DNA from: CAYRXM01 sp964449465
GTDB lineage: Bacteria > Chloroflexota > Anaerolineae > JAFGEY01
Assembly: GCA_964449465.1 (NCBI GenBank)
Contig: CAYVBK010000016.1
Coordinates: forward strand, 1 to 64,000
DNA: 64,000 bases
Direction of reading: 5' to 3'
The notes beneath the pieces are model-generated. The model was given only the letters and a program-made list of their open reading frames with translations. It ran no database searches and was not told where the DNA came from. Shown piece after piece: positions 56,868-64,000 of the stretch. The translations under genes and the position numbers were made by a program. Positions within the stretch are counted from its first letter, which is position 1. Every line of letters begins with the position of its first letter.

Positions 56868-57782
56868 ATGAATCCAATCGCTTTCAAATTGGGATCCATC
56901 GTGATCTATTGGTATGGCATCGTCATTGTGATCAGCGTGTTGGCCGGCGCCTATGTGTCTTCGATCCAGGCCCGCCGGCGCGGTGAAAACCCCGAACGGG
57001 TGTGGGATGCCCTGCTGATCTGCCTGATTTTGGGCATCGTGGGAGCGCGCGTCTATCACGTCTTTTCGGTCAATCAGGGCGGAATGGTGGGCTGGCCCTA
57101 TTATCGCCAAAATCCGGCGGCCATTTTGCGCATCTGGGAGGGGGGCCTGGGACTGTTGGGGGCCATTGCCGGCGGCGCGCTGGGGATGGTCATTTATACG
57201 CGGTTGGCTCGTTTGTCTACCGCCTTGTGGCTGGACATTGCCGCGTACGGGCTGTTTCTGGGGCAGGCCATCGGCCGATGGGGCAATTATATCAACCAGG
57301 AGCTATACGGTCCACCCACCACCCTGCCCTGGGGCATTCCCATCCAGGCCACTTTTCGCATGGCTCCGTTCAACAACCTGGCCGTCTATCCGCTTTCCAC
57401 GCGATTTCACCCCCTGTTTCTGTACGAGTCCTTGTGGTGTCTGATCGGCCTGGCCCTGTTGTGGTGGCTGGACCAGCAATGGTCTGAGCGGACGCTGCCG
57501 GGCGACAGATTTGCTTTTTACGTGATGTGGTATTCATTGGGCCGATTCGGGATCGAGTTTTTGCGCCCCGACGCCTGGATGTGGGGGCCCATTGCCGCGG
57601 CCCAGGTCTTTACGCTACTTGCTTTTGCGGTCGCTCTGGGGCTGACCATCTATCGCCACGCTCGCCGCAGCACGCCGCCTCAAGATGCGCCCGCCGAACC
57701 GGCGCCCGCCGAACCGGCGCCCGCCGAACCGGCGCCCGCCGAACCGGCGCCCGCCGAACCGGCGCCCGAGGCCACCCCGTGA
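56868..57782 (+). CDS. lgt: Prolipoprotein diacylglyceryl transferase
   Basis: 304 residues from ATG 56868, with GGAGGAGAGGAT upstream. Membrane enzyme adding diacylglycerol from phosphatidylglycerol to the lipobox Cys of prolipoproteins. Family pattern: WYGIVIVISVLAGA near the N-terminus, GIVGARVYHVF, GGLGLLGAIAGG, the signature GRWGNYINQELYG (~139) and PLFLYES. Seven hydrophobic segments. The C-terminus has an unusual cytoplasmic tail of PAEPA repeats encoded by a 15-bp tandem repeat. It would process lipoproteins such as the one encoded at 19378-20154. The stop overlaps the glycosidase start (GTGA). Confidence 0.93.
   Translation: MNPIAFKLGSIVIYWYGIVIVISVLAGAYVSSIQARRRGENPERVWDALLICLILGIVGARVYHVFSVNQGGMVGWPYYRQNPAAILRIWEGGLGLLGAIAGGALGMVIYTRLARLSTALWLDIAAYGLFLGQAIGRWGNYINQELYGPPTTLPWGIPIQATFRMAPFNNLAVYPLSTRFHPLFLYESLWCLIGLALLWWLDQQWSERTLPGDRFAFYVMWYSLGRFGIEFLRPDAWMWGPIAAAQVFTLLAFAVALGLTIYRHARRSTPPQDAPAEPAPAEPAPAEPAPAEPAPAEPAPEATP
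57687..57761. repeat. Five perfect 15-bp tandem repeats in lgt
   Basis: Unit GCGCCCGCCGAACCG repeated five times head to tail, with a partial sixth. It encodes the repeated pentapeptide APAEP in the C-terminal tail of Lgt. The unit length is a multiple of three, so copy-number change keeps the frame. Confidence 0.95.
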
Positions 57783-59446
57783 ACCGTCAAATCGGACTGT
57801 TCACGGGCATCCTGATCGTTTTGCTCGGCGTGTTGGCCTGGCTGACGCTGTCGCCGTTGTATTCGACTCCATCAGATCAGGCCATTCGCTCGCGTCGTAC
57901 CATCCCCAACACCGATGTCAACCCGTTCGGAGCCAATTTTTTTCTCGAGCGCGAGGTCGAGGCCTGGAAACGGCAGGAAACCGTGCGCATGGCTCGCGAC
58001 GCCGGCATCGGCTGGGCCAAGCAGCAGTTTATCTGGGCCGAGATCGAGCCGCAGCGCGGCCAGTTTAGCTGGAAAAAGTACGATGACATTGTAGACCTGT
58101 GCGCCAAATTCGACATTCAGGTCATTGCCCGACTGGACGGCGCCCCCAACTGGTCGCGCCAGGACAATTCCATGCCCGGCCGTCCGCCGGATGATTTCCA
58201 GGATTATGGCGAATTTGTCTATCGTTTTGTCGAACACTATCGTGGGCGCATCCGCTATATCCAAATCTGGAACGAGCCCAACCTGTACATCGAGTGGGGC
58301 AACCGGCCGGTAGACCCGGCCGGGTATGTCGAGTTGTTGCGCATCGCTTACCGTCGGGCCAAAGAAGCCGACCCCAACATCTATGTGCTGAGCGCGCCGC
58401 TGGCGATCACATTGGGCGAGCCACATCCCGAACCGGGCAAATGGCGGGCGATGAATGACCTGCAATTTCTGGACGAAATGTACAAAGCCGGCGCCGCGCC
58501 GTATTTTGACATCCTGGCCGCCAATGCTTTTGGGATGGACTTGCCGCCCGAAGACCCCCCTTCGCCGGGCAAACTCAACATGGCTCGGGTGCTGTTACAG
58601 CGGCAGGTGATGGAGCGATACGGGGATAAGAATAAAGCAGTGTGGTTTAATGAATATGGATGGAACGCGGCGCCCGAGTCTTTTTCGACCGAGGCATTGC
58701 TCTGGAAGCGGGTCAGTGAAAAAGAGCAGGCCGAGTACACGCTGCGAGGGATCGAGTATGCGCGACAAAACTGGCCCTGGGCCGGTGTGTTCAACATCTG
58801 GTACTTTAGACAGGTCGGTCATATTGACCCTCAAGACGCCGGCTATTATTTTCGCATGGTAGATGTCAACTTTGTGCCGCGCCTGGTTTACCTGGCCGTC
58901 AAGGACAAGGCGGCGCAAATTCACGAAGCCGGCCCCGGCTATTTTGAAGAGACTCACCCGGCCGTTCAGGCTTCGGCCGATTGGACAGCCCAGATCGTCC
59001 CGTTGGCTAGTGGCCAGGCTGTTCTTGCCAGCGACCAGGCCCAGGCCAGCCTGACGTTTACCTTTTATGGCGGTCAGGTCTATTTGACGGCCTGGGGAGG
59101 GCCACGGGCCGGGCAATTGATCGCCACAGTAGATGGACAAAATGTGGAGGGACTGCCGCTCGACCGGCAAGGCCGCTCTTTTATTGACCTGTACGCTCCC
59201 GAACCGACTATTGAGACCGTTCGCCTGATTTCTGCGGTCAGCTCCAAACGTCGCACTTTGCGTTTGACGGTGAGTGATGAAGCCAACCCGACCTCAAGCG
59301 GCTATCAGTGTGTCATAGATGCCCTCGAAGTGCGTGTGGTTGCCGACCGCACCTGGCCGGTCTTGCCCATTGTGCTGACCGGGATAGGGTGTGCGGTGGC
59401 AGGCGGCTTGTTGGTGCGGGCCATTCGTCAGGCCGCCCGCCGCTGA
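57779..59446 (+). CDS. Membrane-anchored clan GH-A glycoside hydrolase (GH39/GH5-like)
   Basis: 555 residues from GTG 57779, overlapping lgt by 4 bp. One N-terminal membrane segment (FTGILIVLLGVLAWLTL), then a (beta/alpha)8 catalytic domain (~30-390). The acid/base Glu is in YIQIWNEPNLYIEWG (~163) and the nucleophile Glu in VWFNEYGWNAAP (~290). A beta-sandwich domain follows (SLTFTFYGGQVYLTAWGGPRAG), then a C-terminal membrane segment (VLPIVLTGIGCAVAGGLLV). It therefore acts outside the cell, tethered at both ends. Sugar specificity cannot be read. Confidence 0.85.
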   Translation: MNRQIGLFTGILIVLLGVLAWLTLSPLYSTPSDQAIRSRRTIPNTDVNPFGANFFLEREVEAWKRQETVRMARDAGIGWAKQQFIWAEIEPQRGQFSWKKYDDIVDLCAKFDIQVIARLDGAPNWSRQDNSMPGRPPDDFQDYGEFVYRFVEHYRGRIRYIQIWNEPNLYIEWGNRPVDPAGYVELLRIAYRRAKEADPNIYVLSAPLAITLGEPHPEPGKWRAMNDLQFLDEMYKAGAAPYFDILAANAFGMDLPPEDPPSPGKLNMARVLLQRQVMERYGDKNKAVWFNEYGWNAAPESFSTEALLWKRVSEKEQAEYTLRGIEYARQNWPWAGVFNIWYFRQVGHIDPQDAGYYFRMVDVNFVPRLVYLAVKDKAAQIHEAGPGYFEETHPAVQASADWTAQIVPLASGQAVLASDQAQASLTFTFYGGQVYLTAWGGPRAGQLIATVDGQNVEGLPLDRQGRSFIDLYAPEPTIETVRLISAVSSKRRTLRLTVSDEANPTSSGYQCVIDALEVRVVADRTWPVLPIVLTGIGCAVAGGLLVRAIRQAARR

Positions 59447-59453
59447 ACCGATT

Positions 59454-59801
59454 TTATCTGGCGGCGAGGGGAACGATCAACAATTGACCGGGGCGCAGTG
59501 GGGTGCGAGGGGCCAACCCGTTGGCTTTTTCCAGGTCTGGCACGCTCACCCCATAGGCGGCGGCAACGGCCTCTAGCGTTTCGCCAACGGCTACTGTGTG
59601 GATGAACGGCGTCGGTGGAGGTGGCAGGGTGGGCATCAAGATCGAGGTCGCCGTCGGCAGGGGCATCGGCGTAAAAGTGGGTGGCGGCGTCCAGGTTGGT
59701 GTTGGTTCGACCGGGCGGGCGGGGTTGCCCAGCAACGCACCAAAAACGATGATATTCAAGATCACTACAACCGTCAAAATCAGCCATTGCCTGGCAGTCA
59801 T
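59454..59801 (-). CDS. Membrane-anchored LysM protein
   Basis: 115 residues from ATG 59801 (AGGA eight bases upstream). One N-terminal membrane segment (LILTVVVILNIIVFGALLG), a Thr-Pro linker (TPTWTPPPTFTPMPLPTAT), then one LysM domain (HTVAVGETLEAVAAAYGVSVPDLEKANGL, ending LRPGQLLIVP). It should bind peptidoglycan or related glycans outside the membrane. Its own promoter is at 59875-59847. Confidence 0.88.
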   Translation of the reverse strand: MTARQWLILTVVVILNIIVFGALLGNPARPVEPTPTWTPPPTFTPMPLPTATSILMPTLPPPPTPFIHTVAVGETLEAVAAAYGVSVPDLEKANGLAPRTPLRPGQLLIVPLAAR

Positions 59802-59846
59802 TGTCTCGTCCTGAAAGAGTCTCTGGAAATACGCTGTGATGAATAG

Positions 59847-59875
59847 ATTATACCCGCTTTTACTCACCTTGACAA
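59847..59875 (-). promoter_or_regulatory. Promoter of the LysM gene
   Basis: On the minus strand TTGTCA (59875-59870), 17-base spacer, TATAAT (59852-59847), about 45 bases before the start. Confidence 0.7.
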
Positions 59876-59937
59876 TTGCCCATATTTTCGAATGATATAT
59901 TTGGTGGGTATATACAGTGGATATATCTACTTTCAGG

Positions 59938-59966
59938 TTGCCTTGTGGCGGGGTTTATGGTAGAAT
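59938..59966 (+). promoter_or_regulatory. Promoter of the response regulator-GAF gene
   Basis: TTGCCT (59938-59943), 17-base spacer, TAGAAT (59961-59966), about 50 bases before ATG 60016. The AT-rich stretch 59885-59930 upstream could be an operator or UP-like region. Confidence 0.6.
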
Positions 59967-60015
59967 CAAGCCAGCCTGCGATGGACAATACAAACCCACG
60001 TGGAGGGCAGATCGT

Positions 60016-60990
60016 ATGAGCCAGTTACCTCTGACCAGACCCAAGCCCGTCATCCTGGTGGTGGATGACGACATTGGCACTGTCGAATTGATCCAGATGA
60101 TGCTTAATATGCGCGGATATGAGGTGGTTGCGGCTTTTTCCGGGCAAGAGGCCATGGCGATCATTCAAGAGTATGCCGGCCGCCGACGACCATGGCAGCC
60201 CATACCGCTGGACCTGATCCTGTTGGACATTATGATGCCCGGCATTGATGGGTTCAAAGTGTGTCAGTTTGTCAAAGAGGACCCGGTTCTGCAATACATT
60301 CCGGTGATCATGGTCACGGCGTTGGAAGGTTTGGCGGACAAGACGGCGGCAGTGGATTTTGGCGCAGATGGCTATGTGACCAAGCCGTTTATGCCCGATG
60401 AAATTCACTCGATCATCAAGGCCAAGCTGCAAATCAAGCGGCGCGAAGAGATGTTGCTGCGGCAGAATCGAGAGCTGGTCGCTTTGAACGCCATCGCCGA
60501 GGCCGCTAACAGCACCCTCAACCCGGTCCACGTGTTGCAGGCCAGTCTGTCGGCACTGATCCAGGTCACTGATTTGTCGGCGGCGGCGGTCTATTTATAT
60601 GATGAGGCGGCCGGTTCGTTGATCTTGATTGCCCAGCATCACGTCTGCCGGCCCGACACGCTCTCGGCCCGGCAAGGCATCGCGGCTCAGGTCTTGCGCT
60701 CTCAACAGGTCTATATCGCCGATGAGTCAGATGAGAGCTGCGATCCCTCTCAAGAGCCAGTGACAGATAAATCTGTGCCGTGTATGTGGGTGCCATTGCG
60801 CGGCGTCGAACATTCTTTGGGCGTGCTGGAAGTGTATCGCTCCGAGTTCTTTTCTTTTGAAGCGCGTGACCGTGAGATTTTTTCTACTATCGGCAACCGC
60901 ATTGGCATCGCTTTGGAAAACGCCCAAATCTTTCACAGCACCCAAATGTTGCTGTCCCGCTCGGCCGAGTTGGGTCCTCTTGTGCCTTGA
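60016..60990 (+). CDS. Response regulator with GAF output domain
   Basis: 324 residues from ATG 60016 (GGAGGG upstream). Receiver domain: VVDDD (~15), phospho-acceptor in LILLDIMMPGIDGFKV (~68), VTAL, Lys in YVTKPF. Residues ~155-310 form a GAF domain (ALNAIAEAANSTLNPVHVLQ, GIAAQVLRSQQVYIADES, IFSTIGNRIGIALENAQIF). No kinase or DNA-binding motif, so it probably works through protein contacts or a bound ligand. Monocistronic. Confidence 0.87.
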   Translation: MSQLPLTRPKPVILVVDDDIGTVELIQMMLNMRGYEVVAAFSGQEAMAIIQEYAGRRRPWQPIPLDLILLDIMMPGIDGFKVCQFVKEDPVLQYIPVIMVTALEGLADKTAAVDFGADGYVTKPFMPDEIHSIIKAKLQIKRREEMLLRQNRELVALNAIAEAANSTLNPVHVLQASLSALIQVTDLSAAAVYLYDEAAGSLILIAQHHVCRPDTLSARQGIAAQVLRSQQVYIADESDESCDPSQEPVTDKSVPCMWVPLRGVEHSLGVLEVYRSEFFSFEARDREIFSTIGNRIGIALENAQIFHSTQMLLSRSAELGPLVP

Positions 60991-61042
60991 TCGCACCCCG
61001 ATTCCTCGCTTCACAGTTCTGCGGCGCGACGACGGCTCTTGC

Positions 61043-61276
61043 CTATTGCGATGGTCGGGTCAGACGGTGACTCTTCTGTTTGAGCCACAGCCCGGCCATA
61101 CGGGCGGCGTCGGCAATTCCCCTACCCCAACGAATGAAATAAGCCAGCGGCCACAGCCAGGCCGGGCGCAGTTGGTATCGCCAGCGCATGTAGGCCGGCG
61201 TAGGCACAACCATATCCCACGTTGTGGCGATGCGCGCCGGCCAGGGCAATGCGCCGATGCCAACGCTCAGATGCCC
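61043..61276 (-). pseudogene. Fragment of a nucleotidyltransferase-like gene
   Basis: The minus-strand frame from about 61276 to its stop at 61043 reads LPWPARIATTWDMVVP, TPAYMRWRYQLRP and AWLWPLAYFIRWGRG, the sort of C-terminus seen in NTP_transf_5-type nucleotidyltransferases. The rest of such a gene (about 250-300 residues) is missing: upstream, the plus-strand YibE/F remnant begins about 55 bases away. The frame is nominally open to 61405, but that part has no recognisable homology. Assignment by eye only. Confidence 0.4.
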
Positions 61277-61331
61277 CAATGCCGTCAAGGCTGTGGCTTG
61301 CCCCCTCTGCGTGGCGGCCAGTCCTGCCGCC

Positions 61332-61952
61332 GACCTGACCGGGCAAAACCCGGTGGGGGTGAGCATTGCCGGGGCGCTGATCCTGATGGCCCCTTCGCTG
61401 TACATTGTTTATGGCTGGAGGGGCAAGACACACGCCGCCGTGCTGGGAATGACGCTGAGCCTGCTCCTCACCTGGCTGCTGGCGGCGATCTTTGTCGGCT
61501 GGATGCACGTCAACGGTCTGGGTGACGAGTCGATGAGTTTTTTGGTCGTTGCCACATGGGTCGAACTCGACCCGCGCGGGCTGGTGCTGGCAGGCATCAT
61601 CCTGGGCACGCTGGGCATGCTCGATGACATCGCCATCGGCCTGGCCTCGACCGTGTTCGAACTGGCCGATGCGAACCCCAATCTGTCGCGGCAAGAGCTG
61701 TTCAAACGCAGCATGGTCGTCGGCGTGGATCACTTTGCCTCGATGGTCAACTCGTTGATGCTGGCCTACGTCGGCGCGTCGCTGCCCTTGTTTCTCCTGC
61801 TGATGATCTACCAGTAGCCGCTGGGCTTTACGCTCAACCGCGAGGTATTTGTCGAGGAAATCGCACGCACGCTGGTCGGGGGGATTGGGCTGATGCTCAC
61901 TGGCCCGATCACCAGCCTGATCGCCTGCTGGGTGGCTCGACGCAAGAATTAG
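61332..61952 (+). pseudogene. YibE/F-family membrane protein, truncated and with in-frame TAG
   Basis: The frame reads VGVSIAGALILMAPSLYIVYG, LAGIILGTLGMLDDIAIGLA, VFELADANPNLSRQELFKRS, VGVDHFASMVNSLMLAYVGA, all typical of the second half of YibE/F proteins. A TAG at 61815-61817 interrupts it; beyond it the same frame continues with LGFTLNREVFVEEIARTLVG and TGPITSLIACWVARRKN to TAG 61950-61952. The N-terminal half of the family is absent, and no start codon with a ribosome binding site precedes the homologous part. The region 60991-61332 holds no intact gene. Confidence 0.75.
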
Positions 61953-61967
61953 TCCTTCAACCCTCCC

Positions 61968-62005
61968 GTTTCTCGTTCACACGCTCCGGCGTGTAGGCGA
62001 GAAAC
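61968..62005. terminator. Bipartite hairpin between convergent gene ends
   Basis: GTTTCTCG (61968-61975) pairs with CGAGAAAC (61998-62005), and ACACGC (61979-61984) with GCGTGT (61989-61994), with a TCCG tetraloop. It is followed on the plus strand by AATTTA. It lies between the YibE/F remnant and the end of the acyl-CoA ligase gene. Confidence 0.6.
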
Positions 62006-62011
62006 AATTTA

Positions 62012-63550
62012 TCATCGAGAAACATCCTCGCGCAGCGATTTTTTATCCAGTTTGCCAATAGCGGTATAGTCAAGCGCGTCACGAAAATCGATGACCGCCG
62101 GCATTTGGTAGCGGGCAACGCGCGGTTTCAGCCAGGCCAACAGCGTCGATTGGTCGAGCACAGCGCCCGGCCTGGTGATCACCACGGCTTTTAGCCGCTG
62201 GCCAAATTCCGGATTGGGGATGCCAAAAACCGCCGCCGATTCGATGTCTGGATGCTGGATGAGGACATTTTCCAGTTCAACCGGGTAGACTTTTTCGCCT
62301 CCCGAGATAACCATTTCATCGGCGCGGCCGCAGAGGAAAATGTCACCCTCGGCGTCTTGATAAGCTAGGTCGCCTGTTTGGACCCAGTTTGCCCGGTTAG
62401 CGGTCCAGGTGCTGCTGATCCAGAGTTGACCCACCGTTCCCGCGTCCACCTCGCGGCCCGCTTGGTCGACGATTTTGGCGCGCACGCCCGGAATCGGCTT
62501 GCCGGCGGCCTGGGGTTTCCTGCTCAGGGTCTCTGGCACGCCCATGATGGAAAAGCCGGCTTCCGAGCTGCCGTACAGGTTGAACAATATGGGGCCGAGC
62601 CGTTCGAGTGTCTTTTGGGCCAAGTCCGAGCTGAGAAAGGCGCTGCCAGCAATGATGCATCGCAGGGATGACAGCGAATCCGGGTCCAAGTCGAGCATAC
62701 GCTGGAGCATCAACGGCACCACGGTCATGGCCTCGATGCGGTTGGCGACGATCAGCGAGCAGGCTCGTGCAGCATCGAATCGTTCCGTAAAATACATTTC
62801 GGTGCCGAGGGCAAGGCCAATGAACAGGAACGAGAGGCCGTGCCCGTGGCAAATGGGCGGCGCGATATAGATCGAGCGGCATTGGTCAAGATGGGCCTGG
62901 GTGAGAAAGACAAAAAAGGGCGGCAAAAAGCCCAAAACAGAAGGTTTGCGACTCGCCGACTTGGGGCGGCCTGTCGTTCCGCCGGTCAACACCACAATGT
63001 TGGCCGGTTTTGCTTTGCCCAGGCGCACCTGGTGGGGCCGCACGCTCGATGATAGACGATCGATCGACGGATCGGTGGGGTGATAGGCCGGGAGGGACCT
63101 GGATATTAGCGGCGTGTTTTCGAACACGTGGGCGACCTGCTCGTCATAGACCACCAGATCGAAGCGGGTGCGCTCTGCCAGTGTCAGGAGCTGGCTCGAA
63201 CCCATTTCGGGGTTGACGAGCAAGACATGCGCCCCTAGTCGAGAGGCAGCAAATATGACCTTGATCGCCGCGGCGTGGCTGCGGCAGACGATGGCGACCT
63301 TTTGCTGGCTGCAAATGCCATAATCCATGTGCAGCGCGACGGCCAGCGCCTCGGCCTGCTCCCAGAGCCGGGTATAGCTCAACCGCCCGCGGTCATCAAC
63401 GACGGCAGTGCGATCGGGGTGCAGCCTGGCCGCGATGCGCAGCAGCGCCATGAGGTTGATGCCCGTTGTCCGTATCGCCTGGAAAAGGTGCAGCAGCCCG
63501 GCAGGGGTCAACAGACGAATCCGGTACAGTTTGTGGATCAGGGTAAACAT
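62012..63550 (-). CDS. AMP-dependent acyl-CoA synthetase/ligase
   Basis: 512 residues, ATG with GAGGG just upstream. It activates a carboxylic acid via acyl-adenylate, usually to acyl-CoA. Core motifs: VVLTGGTTGRPKSA (P-loop A3, ~186; Gly-Gly-Thr-Thr-Gly), NLYGSSEAG (~324), QTGDLAYQDAEG (~392), LCGRADEMVISGGEKVYPVELE (~402) and the C-terminal catalytic Lys in AIGKLDKKSL (~502). The N-terminal 30 residues look like those of long-chain FadD-type proteins. It begins 6 bp after an SDR gene, so the two probably work together on a lipid or acyl substrate. Confidence 0.88.
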   Translation of the reverse strand: MFTLIHKLYRIRLLTPAGLLHLFQAIRTTGINLMALLRIAARLHPDRTAVVDDRGRLSYTRLWEQAEALAVALHMDYGICSQQKVAIVCRSHAAAIKVIFAASRLGAHVLLVNPEMGSSQLLTLAERTRFDLVVYDEQVAHVFENTPLISRSLPAYHPTDPSIDRLSSSVRPHQVRLGKAKPANIVVLTGGTTGRPKSASRKPSVLGFLPPFFVFLTQAHLDQCRSIYIAPPICHGHGLSFLFIGLALGTEMYFTERFDAARACSLIVANRIEAMTVVPLMLQRMLDLDPDSLSSLRCIIAGSAFLSSDLAQKTLERLGPILFNLYGSSEAGFSIMGVPETLSRKPQAAGKPIPGVRAKIVDQAGREVDAGTVGQLWISSTWTANRANWVQTGDLAYQDAEGDIFLCGRADEMVISGGEKVYPVELENVLIQHPDIESAAVFGIPNPEFGQRLKAVVITRPGAVLDQSTLLAWLKPRVARYQMPAVIDFRDALDYTAIGKLDKKSLREDVSR

Positions 63551-63556
63551 CGTCCC

Positions 63557-64000
63557 TCACGGTTTTGGTTTCAACCATCGGCCCATGATCGCTTCCCAGG
63601 GCCAGCGGAAAAGGACAGCGGCCAACTGTGCCGGCACGATCCACCAGGGCGCATAGGTGCGCCGGCGTGAGTTGATCGCCTTGCAGATCAGTTGGGCGAC
63701 GTGTTCGGGCTGCATGGCGGGCATGTTCCGGTAGGCGCGAGTCGGTTCGATCATCCTCGTGCGCACCAAAGGCAAGTAAATCGTCGTCGTGCAGACACCT
63801 CTGGCGTTCAATTCCGGCGCGATAGAACGAAACCACTGGTCGAACGCCGTTTTCGAGGCTTGATAGGCCGCCCATTTGGGCAGCGGCGCCAGGAGCACAT
63901 TAACCGCCGAGATATTGATCACCTGCCCTTGGCGGTCAACCAGCATGGGGATGAGCGAGAGCAAGAGCTGCACCGGGCCAAAATAGTTCAGGTTCATGGT
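63557..64000 (-). CDS. Short-chain dehydrogenase/reductase, 5' part beyond the window
   Basis: At least 146 C-terminal residues; the frame runs off the right edge. NLNYFGPVQLLL matches SDR helix 4 to strand 5, the catalytic Ser is in VINISAVNV and the Tyr/Lys pair in YQASK. The cofactor-binding N-terminus (TGxxxGIG) lies outside. The C-terminal ~45 residues (WWIVPAQLAAVLFRWPWEAIMG) are hydrophobic, as in membrane-associated SDRs acting on lipids. Six bases before the acyl-CoA ligase gene. Confidence 0.85.
   Translation of the reverse strand, partial: TMNLNYFGPVQLLLSLIPMLVDRQGQVINISAVNVLLAPLPKWAAYQASKTAFDQWFRSIAPELNARGVCTTTIYLPLVRTRMIEPTRAYRNMPAMQPEHVAQLICKAINSRRRTYAPWWIVPAQLAAVLFRWPWEAIMGRWLKPKP

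Noticed and set aside
57687..57761. Possible CRISPR array
   Set aside because: Repeats are directly adjacent with no spacers and encode protein; no cas genes.
57527..57778. Upstream extension of the glycosidase frame across the lgt 3' end
   Set aside because: It reads repeated RRTGA from the PAEPA repeat in another frame. GTG 57779 with the 4-bp overlap and a signal anchor is the natural start.

Overview
The window is high-GC bacterial chromosome, densely packed with genes. It looks like a Chloroflexota genome, probably Anaerolineae-like. This is inferred from several features: a TIGR03663/Agl23-like membrane protein with NHL repeats, several GT-C type membrane proteins, secreted proteins with Thr-Pro-rich linkers, paired DUF4230 proteins, a T-box upstream of thrS, and frequent TTG/GTG starts and 4-bp ATGA/GTGA/TTGA overlaps. 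No rRNA, CRISPR array, insertion sequence or prophage was seen.

Layout. 1-3.5 kb: 3' part of a membrane/NHL protein and a creatininase-family hydrolase. 3.6-6.1 kb (-): deoB and an MFS transporter. 6.15-9.2 kb (+): a tRNA-Val(GAC) gene directly followed by a T-box riboswitch, a degenerate phosphotransferase-like gene and thrS; the only promoter found is in front of the tRNA. 9.3-14.6 kb (-): SbcC-like ATPase, aldo/keto reductase, 3-methyladenine glycosylase and sugar-kinase-like gene. 14.8-18.1 kb (+): P-loop protein, methyltransferase, mutL. 18.0-27.1 kb (-): one long directon (zinc alcohol dehydrogenase, large GH57-like protein, two DUF4230 proteins, B12-type radical SAM, solute-binding lipoprotein, MATE/ANKH-like transporter). 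27.2-30.2 kb (+): twin-HTH regulator, GAF histidine kinase, TPR protein. 30.3-32.8 kb (-): response regulator and an EF-G paralogue.

33.6-45.5 kb (-) is a ten-gene directon with gaps of at most about 35 bp: TIR protein, RtcB RNA ligase, ADP-ribosylglycohydrolase, DivIC-like protein, Era/YcjF-like GTPase, AI-2E permease-HAD fusion, ArgJ, HEAT-repeat protein, AEC transporter, two-TM protein. The TIR-RtcB-ADP-ribosylglycohydrolase head of this unit is the best candidate here for an undescribed stress or conflict module. 45.6-52.2 kb (+) is an envelope-glycan cluster: a GT39-like protein whose transcript appears leaderless, a secreted anchored protein and a PTPS-related giant membrane protein. 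52.25-59.4 kb (+): GyrA/ParC, two tandem histidine phosphatases, a Zn-ribbon protein, Lgt and a membrane-anchored clan-A glycosidase. 59.4-61 kb: LysM protein and response regulator-GAF. 61.0-62.0 kb holds gene debris (a nucleotidyltransferase-like fragment and a YibE/F pseudogene with an in-frame amber codon). 62.0-64.0 kb (-): acyl-CoA ligase and the 3' part of an SDR gene cut by the window edge.

All starts, promoters and RNA structures were read by eye. Family assignments rest on visible motifs and recall of the families, not on searches.
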